Translations under genes and position numbers: made by a program
Part shown: in pieces, positions 5,822 through 12,177 of the stretch
Layout: each line of letters begins with the position of its first letter
Numbering within the stretch: the first letter of the stretch is position 1
The notes under the pieces: model-generated
What the model saw: the letters and a program-made list of their open reading frames with translations, nothing else
Database searches by the model: none
Told to the model about the DNA's origin: nothing
Origin: a virus
DNA length: 24,282 nt
IMG/VR virus record: IMGVR_UViG_3300006735_000243
Span: 1 to 24,282 of that record
Strand: one strand, 5' to 3'

Positions 5822-5853
5822 ATTATCTATTGGTGATCGTATTTATTTTGTAT
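5822..5853 (-). promoter_or_regulatory. Conserved promoter-like block, copy 4
   Basis: On the minus strand it has TACAAAATAAATACGA, then TCACCA, then ATAGATAAT, ending exactly 6 nt before the ATG at 5815. Its upstream part overlaps the last codons and TAA stop of the 53-aa gene. Confidence 0.7.
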
Positions 5854-6004
5854 TTTTATTTACTAGTTTTCTTACTTCTGCTCCAAGATCTTGATTGTTA
5901 GGAAACTTTTCAGCTAACGCTTGTACTTGCCACCATCTTAGTTTAGGTATTGCAGTTTCTTCTTGGTGTTGTTGAAACTCTTGTATTGTTCTAAAATCAT
6001 TCAT
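5843..6004 (-). CDS. Small hypothetical protein (53 aa)
   Basis: ATG at 6004 overlaps the TGA of the upstream 67-aa gene as ATGA. TAA at 5843-5845 lies inside promoter block copy 4. The peptide begins MNDFRTIQEFQQHQEETAIP and continues KLRWWQVQALAEKFPNNQDLG, predicted helical. No family is recognised. The coupling overlap supports translation. Confidence 0.5.
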   Translation of the reverse strand: MNDFRTIQEFQQHQEETAIPKLRWWQVQALAEKFPNNQDLGAEVRKLVNKNTK

Positions 6005-6204
6005 AGTTCTTCAAATTTTATAGTGCTACCATCATCAAACCAAGTTAACTCTGGGTCTATTATTAGCTCACCGTTGTATATTTTTCTTGCTTGATTATAA
6101 GCGTATTGCCATTTCTGTGTTTCAGTACCTGCATTTTGTCTAGCACCATAGTATCCGGCTAAGATATCTTTTGTTATCGCCTCTATTGCTCTTATTTCAT
6201 TCAT
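6001..6204 (-). CDS. Small hypothetical protein (67 aa)
   Basis: The product starts MNEIRAIEAITKDILAGYYG, has a helical middle rich in Q, A and Y (TQKWQYAYNQARKIYNGEL) and ends in an acidic tail (DDGSTIKFEEL). No domain is recognised. It overlaps its upstream neighbour by 8 nt and its downstream neighbour by ATGA, within the chain of four genes running from 6681 to 5843. Confidence 0.55.
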   Translation of the reverse strand: MNEIRAIEAITKDILAGYYGARQNAGTETQKWQYAYNQARKIYNGELIIDPELTWFDDGSTIKFEEL

Positions 6205-6397
6205 ATCTTCTTTCGTATATTTTATTCATTAAATCTTCTACTAAGTCTTTCTCAGTATCATTTCCTTGTAGCTCACAGTCTATACTTACAAACTGTTCTA
6301 CTTGTGTCAACACTTGATCTACATCTGCGTAATTACTTATGAATATGAAGTGATCGATAGTGTCAGGATTCCAATATATTTGTTTACTCTTGCTCAT
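6197..6397 (-). CDS. Small acidic hypothetical protein (66 aa)
   Basis: The protein contains IYWNPDTIDHFIFISNYADVDQVLTQVEQF (residues 7-36) and an acidic C-terminal half (ELQGNDTEKDLVEDLM). No family is recognised. It overlaps the upstream gene by ATGA (6394-6397) and the downstream gene by 8 nt. Confidence 0.55.
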   Translation of the reverse strand: MSKSKQIYWNPDTIDHFIFISNYADVDQVLTQVEQFVSIDCELQGNDTEKDLVEDLMNKIYERRYE

Positions 6398-6681
6398 ATT
6401 AATTCAAGTTTATTTAGTAATTCTTTTGATTTATACCTTAGCATATTACCACCGTGGTTGTCTAGTATCATTCTATGTAATACTTCTGTTACTCCATGAG
6501 TTCCTGTTACCATAAACTCTCTAGCATCTTTGCTATTGTCTTTCTTGAAGTCGTAAAAGTTACAACCACCATATTTCTTTTGAAGTTTAATTAGATCAGA
6601 TATAAAGTCGTTAACTATTTCTCTGCACTCTGCACTTACTCTTTCTTTTAGTGCTTTTTCTATTGCGTTAGTACTATTCAT
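6394..6681 (-). CDS. Hypothetical protein (95 aa)
   Basis: The 95-aa protein begins MNSTNAIEKALKERVSAECR and includes KKYGGCNFYDFKKDNSKDAREF, then GTHGVTEVLHRMILDNHGGNML. No domain is recognised. It is translationally coupled to the 50-aa coiled-coil gene upstream (ATGA at 6678-6681) and to the 66-aa gene downstream. Confidence 0.55.
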   Translation of the reverse strand: MNSTNAIEKALKERVSAECREIVNDFISDLIKLQKKYGGCNFYDFKKDNSKDAREFMVTGTHGVTEVLHRMILDNHGGNMLRYKSKELLNKLELI

Positions 6682-6830
6682 TTTTTCTTATTTTTTAAAG
6701 AGTTAATCTCACTTTTCAACTGGTGGATCTCAGTTTGGCATTTTCTCATGTTGTCCTTCATCTTTCTATCTTGGTAAAATTGATTCCAAGAATATAAGTT
6801 TTGCAACTTCTTTATTTTACTTTGTATCAT
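6678..6830 (-). CDS. Small coiled-coil protein (50 aa)
   Basis: ATG at 6830 and TGA at 6678-6680 encode a 50-aa, lysine- and glutamine-rich peptide (MIQSKIKKLQNLYSWNQFYQ, then a helix CQTEIHQLKSEINSLKNKKK with heptad-like hydrophobics). It overlaps the upstream gene's end by 14 nt and the downstream gene's start by ATGA. The function is unknown. Confidence 0.5.
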   Translation of the reverse strand: MIQSKIKKLQNLYSWNQFYQDRKMKDNMRKCQTEIHQLKSEINSLKNKKK

Positions 6831-7083
6831 TTACTTTTTGTACTTTATTTAGTAATTCGTGTATTTCTTCGTTTGGAAAGGTAGAATACACCTCGTCTAC
6901 CTTATCACTTACATAGTCGTAAGTAAATTCTTTTGGTTGAACACTATAATGACTTACAACTAGATCTCGTTTGTCATAACCATAAGGACTATGGTATGCT
7001 TTGTAGATTGCGAGCTTCATGCCACCATCGTTGAAGATCATAGCGTCGAGATGTCTAGTTTGTATGTATTTTATGTTGTTCAT
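6817..7083 (-). CDS. Hypothetical protein (88 aa), MNN-family
   Basis: The protein begins MNNIKYIQTRHLDAMIF and contains EFTYDYVSDKVDEVYSTFPNEE. The FTYDxx...DEVYSTF segment recurs in the 76-aa protein at 7708-7938 (FTYDHDEIYSTF), which also starts MNNI, so the two look like diverged duplicates. No known family. The start is exactly 6 nt from promoter block copy 5; the unit probably runs down to 5843 through overlapping genes. Confidence 0.6.
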   Translation of the reverse strand: MNNIKYIQTRHLDAMIFNDGGMKLAIYKAYHSPYGYDKRDLVVSHYSVQPKEFTYDYVSDKVDEVYSTFPNEEIHELLNKVQKVNDTK

Positions 7084-7089
7084 GTAATT

Positions 7090-7121
7090 ATTATCTTTTA
7101 GTGATCGTATTTATTTTGTAT
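7090..7121 (-). promoter_or_regulatory. Conserved promoter-like block, copy 5
   Basis: On the minus strand it has TACAAAATAAATACGA, then TCACTA, then AAAGATAAT, ending exactly 6 nt before the ATG at 7083. It overlaps the 3' end of the 55-aa gene. Confidence 0.7.
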
Positions 7122-7258
7122 ATACATTTAGTTATGTCTATACCTACTTCTTCAAGGAAGTCGATGAAGTCATTAGTTAATTCAGGTGAGTTATTATATT
7201 GATAAGTAGTTTCACCATCAGGTAAGGTGATCTCGAATTCATAGTCAAAGTTATTCAT
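7091..7258 (-). CDS. Small acidic hypothetical protein (55 aa), MNN-type start
   Basis: ATG at 7258 and TAA at 7091-7093 encode MNNFDYEFEITLPDGETTYQ, then YNNSPELTNDFIDFLEEVGI and a basic end. The last dozen codons run through promoter block copy 5, so the block is embedded in coding sequence. It may be a distant relative of the two MNNI proteins on either side (beta strand, E/D-rich, then helix). The leader upstream (7259-7430) is long and may be regulatory. Confidence 0.5.
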   Translation of the reverse strand: MNNFDYEFEITLPDGETTYQYNNSPELTNDFIDFLEEVGIDITKCIYKINTITKR

Positions 7259-7647
7259 AGTTATTTATTTTTATTAATAGTACCACGATTTACGTTTTTC
7301 ACCACGTGGAGCGATCTTTCGACTTATTTACACTATTTAAAGTTATTAATTTTTGTTGAGTAATATATTCGTTATATTTATAGTCTCTAAAGTATTACTA
7401 TCAACTAAGACTTTTGTTGTTGTTTATTATATTATCTTTACTATATCGTAATTAGTTTGTAACTAAGTTAACATGAGTAAGATCGTTAGTGTAAGTAGTG
7501 TTATTACTTGTAATATTAGTATATTTATTCTATGTTTATTTACCATTTTAGTTTAGTTTAAAGGTGATCAATTATTTATTTATTATTTTTAGTGATGAGG
7601 TATTATGCTATAACTCACTGTATTTAATTAGTTATAATTATTAGTAA
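7259..7647 (-). other. Long intergenic stretch with a leader-like hairpin region
   Basis: I find no convincing gene here. A degenerate promoter block lies at 7431-7462, and a transcript from it would carry an untranslated leader of about 170 nt before the ATG at 7258. Within that leader are a hairpin closed by CCACG/CGTGG (7309-7305 with 7287-7283) and a small stem CGA-AAGA-TCG (7321-7312). The rest (about 7463-7647) is low-complexity AT sequence. Confidence 0.4.
7431..7462 (-). promoter_or_regulatory. Conserved promoter-like block, copy 8 (degenerate)
   Basis: On the minus strand it has TACAAACTAATTACGA, then a variable spacer, then AAAGATAAT. It has one change (A to T) in the otherwise constant TAAATACGA. 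No ATG follows at the 6-nt position, so any transcript would be leadered and reach the 55-aa gene at 7258. Confidence 0.5.
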
Positions 7648-7700
7648 GTGTGACAATAGCCTATTAAGAATACTAGAGTAACAGGCTAGTGTCATAGTTT
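7648..7700. repeat. 53-bp inverted-repeat element, copy A
   Basis: Copy A matches copy B (8277-8329) at 43 of 53 positions with no gaps. Its ends are TGTGACA and TGTCATA (near-perfect inverted repeat), with a second inner pair AGCCT/AGGCT around a 20-nt loop. It begins 7 nt beyond the stop of the 76-aa gene (stop codon 7708-7710) on its 3' side. It could be a terminator (no clear U-tract here), an operator or a small mobile relic. Confidence 0.65.
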
Positions 7701-7707
7701 ACTCAAC

Positions 7708-7938
7708 TTAAGATACTTCTGCGAGTGATCTAGCGAAAGCTGGTACAGTATTACTATTAGTATACGACTTGTATTCTTGGAAACACTTCATTGATTCAAA
7801 CTTTTCTTGAAATGTAGAGTAGATCTCGTCGTGATCGTAAGTGAATGTTTGATCTTTTTTATTAGTGAAAGTGATTACTGCGTTTTCACCGATTAATGAT
7901 TTTCTGATTACAAATCTTTTAGTTGTTATATTATTCAT
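7708..7938 (-). CDS. Hypothetical protein (76 aa), MNN-family, first leftward gene
   Basis: The protein begins MNNITTKRFVIRKSLIGENA and contains TFTYDHDEIYSTFQEKF, shared in outline with the 88-aa protein at 6817-7083. It is the first gene leftward of the divergent control region, with two tandem promoter blocks upstream (7982-8013, 8059-8090). A leader of about 43 nt from the nearer block is expected, unlike the other units. The position suggests strong early expression. The function is unknown. Confidence 0.6.
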   Translation of the reverse strand: MNNITTKRFVIRKSLIGENAVITFTNKKDQTFTYDHDEIYSTFQEKFESMKCFQEYKSYTNSNTVPAFARSLAEVS

Positions 7939-7981
7939 AGTTATTATATTTAGTTATTATTAATTTAGTTTAGTTATTATT

Positions 7982-8013
7982 ATTATCTATTGACAATCGT
8001 ATTTAGTTTGTAA
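7982..8013 (-). promoter_or_regulatory. Conserved promoter-like block, copy 6
   Basis: On the minus strand it has TACAAACTAAATACGA, then TTGTCA, then ATAGATAAT. It is the nearer of two tandem copies upstream of the gene at 7938, with about 43 nt between GATAAT and the ATG. Confidence 0.65.
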
Positions 8014-8058
8014 CTAACTTTGTTTATTTAATTTAGTTTGTTAGTTTGTTATGTATAT

Positions 8059-8090
8059 ATTATCTATTCAGCATCGTATTTAGTTTGTAG
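8059..8090 (-). promoter_or_regulatory. Conserved promoter-like block, copy 7
   Basis: On the minus strand it has TACAAACTAAATACGA, then TGCTGA, then ATAGATAAT. It is the farther tandem copy, 77 nt from copy 6, with no ATG between them. Only the six spacer bases differ between the two. Confidence 0.65.
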
Positions 8091-8143
8091 ATGTAGTAGT
8101 AATTATGAAAACGTTGAAGTAGACACAATATTATAATGAAAAC

Positions 8144-8166
8144 GATCATATATATACAATATGATC
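8144..8166. promoter_or_regulatory. 23-bp perfect inverted repeat, operator-like
   Basis: GATCATAT and ATATGATC, 8 bp each, flank a 7-nt centre. The size and symmetry fit a dimeric repressor or activator site. It lies between the leftward and rightward promoters. Being AT-rich, it could partly arise by chance. Confidence 0.4.
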
Positions 8167-8177
8167 TCAAAAACAAT

Positions 8178-8245
8178 GGGGGCTGCAAAATATAAAATTG
8201 ATTTTGTAATGAAAAATAAAATTATATTGTGAGGGTGCAGTACCC
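8178..8245 (+). other. Competing GC stems, switch-like leader candidate
   Basis: GGG-CTGC (8180-8186) can pair with GCAG-TA-CCC (8237-8245) across 50 AT-rich bases. The 3' part can instead fold locally as GGGT-GCAGT-ACCC (8233-8245). These are almost the only G/C runs in the region. An 18-codon frame (8177-8233) spans the loop. It could be a regulatory leader, but the evidence is thin. Confidence 0.25.
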
Positions 8246-8276
8246 AACTCCTATATTTTTAACAATAATAAAAAAA

Positions 8277-8329
8277 GTGTGACAATAGGTTGTTAATAAG
8301 CCTAGAATAACAGGCAAATGTCACAGTTT
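8277..8329. repeat. 53-bp inverted-repeat element, copy B
   Basis: This is the sister of 7648-7700 (43 of 53 identical). The ends TGTGACA and TGTCACA are a perfect 7-bp inverted repeat. Inside, GCCT and AGGC (8300-8314) can pair. Read on the minus strand, the hairpin is followed by CTTTTTTTATT, a terminator-like tract; on the plus strand it is followed by GTTTT. It could stop convergent transcripts or bind a regulator just upstream of the rightward promoter. Confidence 0.65.
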
Positions 8330-8352
8330 TCTAGTTATTTCAGCATGTAAAA

Positions 8353-8381
8353 TTGTTAGTTGTTGTGTAATAAGCTATATT
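8353..8381 (+). promoter_or_regulatory. Sigma-70-like rightward promoter for the late genes
   Basis: TTGTTA (8353-8358) and TATATT (8376-8381) are separated by exactly 17 bp, about 40 nt before the first rightward ATG (8422). It matches the general sigma-70 layout, but AT-rich DNA gives such matches easily. A Bacteroidota-type -7/-33 promoter is not evident here. Confidence 0.35.
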
Positions 8382-8421
8382 AAGACCAAAATTGGTTAAA
8401 AATATTAAAAAACAAAGATAA

Positions 8422-9315
8422 ATGGCTATAATATACACATATCCAACAAAAGCAGCTCCAACAGCAGATGATTTAGTCTTAATATCAGACGCAGCGGACA
8501 GTAATAAAACAAAAAACGCTAAGATATCTAGTATACAAAGCCTAGTATCTGGTGTAAACAGCGTAAACGGTTTAGCTGGTGCCGTACTTCTAGATGCAGC
8601 TAGTAGTAATCTAGTTAGAACTACTACTCCAGGTACAAATACTATTAGTTATGACTTAGCATCGAGCCCTACTATAGCTGGAACTTTGACAGCGGCTGGT
8701 TTAAAACCTAGTGGTGGAGCAAACCCTACCGCAATTACTAAATTTGAAACAGGTGTTTGGACACCTAGTTTACAATATTATGATGGATCTACATATTACG
8801 ATGTAATAGGAGGTTCAGCTCCTATTACTGGATTAAGCTATACTAATCAAGGTGGTTACTATACAAGAGTAAACAATTTTGTTACATTACATATAAAATT
8901 AATTGTATCAAAAACAGGAGGAACTGGAGTTTTTAACTGCCAAGGATTGAGAGTAACAGGCGTTCCTTTTGCTGTGAACACCACCTATGGTGGAAGCGGC
9001 GCTTTAATGATATATACCTATTCAAGTTCTGGCACTTTAGGAAGTAGTAGTAATAATATACCTTATCCAACTAGCACTTCTTTTCATTTAAATTATTCTA
9101 CAATTAAAAACCCAGATCCAGCATACTTTGGAGGAACAGGTACTTTTAATGACACGGGTGGAACACCTAGAACTCTTCCATTAGCAACAGCTACAGCGGG
9201 TGAAGGTGGTCAACAATATTTAACTCCTATAGGAACATCAATAGTTAATAAAAGTAGAATTGGTGAAGGCACTACTCAATGGTGGGGAACAGTAACTTAT
9301 TATACAACAGCTTAA
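8422..9315 (+). CDS. Tail-fibre or virion surface protein
   Basis: This 297-aa protein has an N-terminal module (residues 6-40, YPTKAAPTADDLVLISDAADSN then TKNAKISSI) that looks like a short virion-attachment domain. A related module begins the 201-aa protein at 17442. A low-complexity S/T/G/A segment follows. From about 105 a beta-rich C-terminal domain starts with FETGVWTPSL and includes YTNQGGYYTRVNNFVTLHIKL, the pattern seen at tips of many phage tail-fibre proteins (a strand with TP, then Y-x-x-QxGxYxRxxxxV). Many G, S, T and Y residues and no signal peptide fit a structural protein. It is the first gene of the rightward arm. Confidence 0.7.
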   Translation: MAIIYTYPTKAAPTADDLVLISDAADSNKTKNAKISSIQSLVSGVNSVNGLAGAVLLDAASSNLVRTTTPGTNTISYDLASSPTIAGTLTAAGLKPSGGANPTAITKFETGVWTPSLQYYDGSTYYDVIGGSAPITGLSYTNQGGYYTRVNNFVTLHIKLIVSKTGGTGVFNCQGLRVTGVPFAVNTTYGGSGALMIYTYSSSGTLGSSSNNIPYPTSTSFHLNYSTIKNPDPAYFGGTGTFNDTGGTPRTLPLATATAGEGGQQYLTPIGTSIVNKSRIGEGTTQWWGTVTYYTTA

Positions 9316-9316
9316 A

Positions 9317-9565
9317 ATGGAAAATAATAAAGAAAGAAAATTCATAGCAACAGAGGTTGTAAGTGAATACAAACATATACAAGCACTTTATTTAGACATC
9401 GTAAAAGATGGGGATAAAGTAATATCTGAAACTAACTTTAGAACTTCTTACGATTGCTTGACTGACATATCAACATTACCTAAAGAAATAGCAGATGTTG
9501 CTAAAGTAGAGTGGACTGATGAAATTAAAGAAGCTTATAAGAATTATAATCCATACACTGATTAA
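9317..9565 (+). CDS. Small hypothetical protein (82 aa), virion-associated by context
   Basis: This 82-aa acidic protein starts MENNKERKFIATEVVSEYKH and ends EAYKNYNPYTD. No domain is recognised. It follows the tail-fibre gene by one base, so it is co-transcribed and may be an accessory (assembly or attachment) factor for it, which is inference from position only. Confidence 0.6.
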   Translation: MENNKERKFIATEVVSEYKHIQALYLDIVKDGDKVISETNFRTSYDCLTDISTLPKEIADVAKVEWTDEIKEAYKNYNPYTD

Positions 9566-9624
9566 ATAACCGAACTATCAAGTGATAGTATAAATAACCA
9601 ACGTTAAACATAAAACCAAATAAC

Positions 9625-9912
9625 ATGACGTTTTTATACACCAGTGGCTTTAGAGCTGCTGCACACCCTGATCAAAGAATGATCAACCTTTGGAAGCACA
9701 TAACCACAAAGAGCAATTGGAGAATTGTTCAGTTACCAAATGGATTTTATCAAACCGAGTATAGAGATTTTGAAGACGAAGAAAGATGGATCGATGTTAC
9801 TCGTAGAGAAACAATGGAAAGCGCTGAAGCTGCTATTGATGGATCTATAGAACACTATACTAAAAAACTAGATTTCCTTAAAGGACCAAAAGTAGTAAAA
9901 ACCTTTGAGTAA
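9625..9912 (+). CDS. Conserved phage hypothetical protein (95 aa)
   Basis: The protein has a W-rich first half (LWKHITTKSNWRIVQLPNGF) and continues YQTEYRDFEDEERWIDVTRR and ETMESAEAAIDGSIEHY. I have seen this type in marine phage genomes, with no assigned role. It sits 59 nt after the 82-aa gene and 32 nt before groEL. Confidence 0.55.
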   Translation: MTFLYTSGFRAAAHPDQRMINLWKHITTKSNWRIVQLPNGFYQTEYRDFEDEERWIDVTRRETMESAEAAIDGSIEHYTKKLDFLKGPKVVKTFE

Positions 9913-9944
9913 GTATTAAAACAAATCATATTAAATTAAATTAA

Positions 9945-11492
9945 ATGCAAGAATTAAAGTTAGTTAAAGAACTGGCTTTTGGTGATACTGCCAGAAGTCA
10001 GGTCTTAGCTGGCGTTGAAAAGTTAACCAATGCAGTTGGTTCAACATTAGGCGCTAGTGGAAAATGTGTTATACTTGAAGACCATAATGGAAAACCAATT
10101 ATAACTAAAGATGGTGTAACAGTAGCTAATTCAGTTACGTTACATCGACCATTAGAAAATATTGGAGCAACACTTATTAAAGAAGCTGCTCAAAGAACAG
10201 TTAAAGATGCAGGCGATGGTACAACTACTGCTACCATACTAGCTAAAGCTATATTAGATAATGCTAGTGATATAGCAGATAATACATCGTTAAGAGATTT
10301 AAAGCAAGGCATTAGCAAAGGCGTTGATAATGTAGTTAGTTACTTGAATAAAAAAAGAAAAAAAGTAAAAGGTAGAAAAATAAATCAAGTAGCTACAATA
10401 TCAGCAAACAATGATAAAGAGTTAGGAAAAATCATAGGTGAAGCTTTTAGATTAGTAGATGAGACAGGTGTAGTGATGATGGAAACTAATGAGCAACCTG
10501 AAACTATAGTTGAATTAATTGAAGGAGTTCAATACGATCAACCATTAAAAAATAATCATTTTATAACAAACAAAGAAAAAGGGACAGCAGAACTAGATAA
10601 CCCTTTAGTTTTAATAGTAGAGTCACAAATATCTAATGTTAGAAAAATACAAGCTGTACTAGAACATGTTATAAAAACTGGTAAAAGTTTATTGATTATT
10701 GCTGATGTTGATCAACAAGTGGTTTCTGCGCTAGCTATGAATAAGGTGAAGGGTAATATAAAGGTTAACATCATAGATGCACCAGTGTACGGTATGAACA
10801 AAAAAGATACACTAAGTGATTTATGCTCTGTAACTGGTGCTACTCTTATTAATGAAGACTTAGGAGATGATATGGATCTTATACAGCCTGAGCATTTAGG
10901 TAAGTGTATAAAATCAGTTACTAATCAAGAAGAAACTATATTACAAGTTGATTTATCTGACAAGCCAGAAGTAGATAAAACTATTAAAATGTTAGAAAAT
11001 CAAATTAAAGAAACTAAAAACCCTAATGTAGTAATAAGACTTGAAAAAAGATTAGCTAAATTAAAAGCTAAAGTAGCTACAGTTAAAGTAGGGGCTAATT
11101 CTGAAGTAGAGTTAAAAGAAAAGAAAGATAGGGTTGAAGATGCTATTTGTGCTACAAAAGCCGCGATTAAAGAAGGTATAGTGCCAGGAGGTGGTATAGC
11201 TTTATTGAACGCTTCACAAATGTTAAAGCCAACATCATTAGGCGAAGAGATACTATATAAGTCTATAAGAAAGCCTTATGAGTTGATATTAAAAAACGCT
11301 GGCGTAGAAGATTATAAAACTCCAGAAGTAGAAGGACAAGGATTAGATGTGGTTACAGGAAATACGGTTGATATGGTTAAAGCCGGAATTATAGATCCTT
11401 TGTTAGTCACTAAAAGTGCACTTGCTAACGCGGCTTCAGTAGCTACAACTATATTGTCCACTGATTGTGTAATTAATAACATACGAGCATGA
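9945..11492 (+). CDS. groEL: Phage-encoded GroEL-type chaperonin
   Basis: The 515-aa protein aligns by eye with group I chaperonins end to end. Residues 53-58 are ITKDGV (D56, nucleotide pocket), 91-95 DGTTT (phosphate/Mg site, D91), 397-399 VED (D399, the ATP-hydrolysis aspartate), 410-417 EGIVPGGG and 481-500 GIIDPLLVTKSALANAASVA. The apical domain (about 190-375) is more diverged. The usual GPKGR near residue 36 is GASGK, and the C-terminal GGM tail is missing: the protein stops at INNIRA. It should form a 14-mer ring that folds phage (probably virion) proteins with the GroES encoded directly after it. Phage GroEL genes are uncommon compared with phage GroES. The leader is A/T-only (ATTAAATTAAATTAA). 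Confidence 0.95.
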   Translation: MQELKLVKELAFGDTARSQVLAGVEKLTNAVGSTLGASGKCVILEDHNGKPIITKDGVTVANSVTLHRPLENIGATLIKEAAQRTVKDAGDGTTTATILAKAILDNASDIADNTSLRDLKQGISKGVDNVVSYLNKKRKKVKGRKINQVATISANNDKELGKIIGEAFRLVDETGVVMMETNEQPETIVELIEGVQYDQPLKNNHFITNKEKGTAELDNPLVLIVESQISNVRKIQAVLEHVIKTGKSLLIIADVDQQVVSALAMNKVKGNIKVNIIDAPVYGMNKKDTLSDLCSVTGATLINEDLGDDMDLIQPEHLGKCIKSVTNQEETILQVDLSDKPEVDKTIKMLENQIKETKNPNVVIRLEKRLAKLKAKVATVKVGANSEVELKEKKDRVEDAICATKAAIKEGIVPGGGIALLNASQMLKPTSLGEEILYKSIRKPYELILKNAGVEDYKTPEVEGQGLDVVTGNTVDMVKAGIIDPLLVTKSALANAASVATTILSTDCVINNIRA

Positions 11493-11749
11493 GAGCAATA
11501 GGTAAGTATATAGTTATTAAACCAATCAAAGAAGAGAACGTTAAAACAAAAGGTGGTTTAATACTAGCTGATTCGCAAAGAGAAGATATAAGATACAGAC
11601 GTGCTAAGATTATAAATCCTGGCACGGATGTTAAAGCTTTAAAAGAAGGTGATGAAATTTATTACGACAAAGCAGCTGGTTTTAAAATAGAGATTAAAAA
11701 AGAAGAGTATAAGGTTATTAAAGAGTTTGATGTAGTAGTTGTATTATGA
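11489..11749 (+). CDS. groES: Phage-encoded GroES-type co-chaperonin
   Basis: The 86-aa protein starts MRAIGKYIVIKPIKEENVKT. The mobile-loop motif KGGLIL (about 21-26) corresponds to the GGIVL of bacterial GroES that binds GroEL. Then come KIINPGTDVKALKEGDEIYY (about 40-59) and FKIEIKKEEYKVIKEFDVVVVL at the end, matching the beta-barrel strands of GroES. It is slightly shorter than the usual 95-97 aa, with the roof loop reduced. ATG (11489) overlaps the GroEL stop as ATGA, so the pair is coupled, in the reverse of the usual bacterial groES-groEL order. Confidence 0.88.
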   Translation: MRAIGKYIVIKPIKEENVKTKGGLILADSQREDIRYRRAKIINPGTDVKALKEGDEIYYDKAAGFKIEIKKEEYKVIKEFDVVVVL

Positions 11750-12177
11750 GGTTGCATTCATCAGACATTAAAGAACTTAAAATATTTAAGCACTATAGAA
11801 TAGTGCGAAAGTGGGCATGTAAAACTAACGATCTTAATGATGCAGATCTAGAGCTTCTAATATATTTAGAGGCTATTGATCTTTTTACTAAAGATGATTT
11901 TAAAAAAGGTACATATTCTTATAGCTGGGACAACAGGCGCTGGAACAGGTTATTGAAACAAGGGTGGATTACAGTGTGGAGGAGAAGAAACCGCACAACT
12001 CAGAAATATCATATATATAAAGTTTCTCAAAAGTGCAAACAGCTAACAAGTAGAATGTATCGCATAATATTAGGTGAAGAAGATATGCCTACAACTAAAT
12101 TAGAAAAAAGTAATAAGTACAGTTTTAAAGTAACTACTAAAGCTGTTGAATATGTTAACAAAGATAAAACAAGATGA
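11746..12177 (+). CDS. Winged-helix-like DNA-binding protein
   Basis: This 143-aa protein has a possible winged helix. A helix around DLNDADLELLIYLEAIDLF (28-46) is followed by a recognition-type segment SWDNRRWNRLLKQGWITVW (60-78) and a basic wing RRRNRTTQKYHIYKVS. The layout (E/L helix, L-xxGWI, R-rich wing) resembles MarR-type regulators and small phage regulators. Its ATG overlaps the GroES stop (ATGA), so it belongs to the chaperonin operon; it could regulate late transcription. Confidence 0.55.
   Translation: MRLHSSDIKELKIFKHYRIVRKWACKTNDLNDADLELLIYLEAIDLFTKDDFKKGTYSYSWDNRRWNRLLKQGWITVWRRRNRTTQKYHIYKVSQKCKQLTSRMYRIILGEEDMPTTKLEKSNKYSFKVTTKAVEYVNKDKTR

Larger units (their letters stand above)
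7939..8421. other. Divergent intergenic control region
   Basis: This 480-nt stretch separates all leftward from all rightward genes and holds no convincing gene. From left to right it contains two tandem leftward promoter blocks (7982-8013, 8059-8090), two copies of ATGAAAACG (8105-8113 and 8136-8144), a 23-bp inverted repeat (8144-8166), a pair of competing GC stems (8178-8245), the 53-bp repeat copy B (8277-8329) and a sigma-70-like rightward promoter (8353-8381). It is a good candidate for the main transcription switch, or for an origin. Confidence 0.6.

Noticed and set aside
7473-7556. A 27-codon plus-strand frame with a hydrophobic middle (MSKIVSVSSVITCNISIFIL)
   Set aside because: Isolated, opposite to its neighbours, in AT-rich DNA, and without an upstream signal or a coupled partner.
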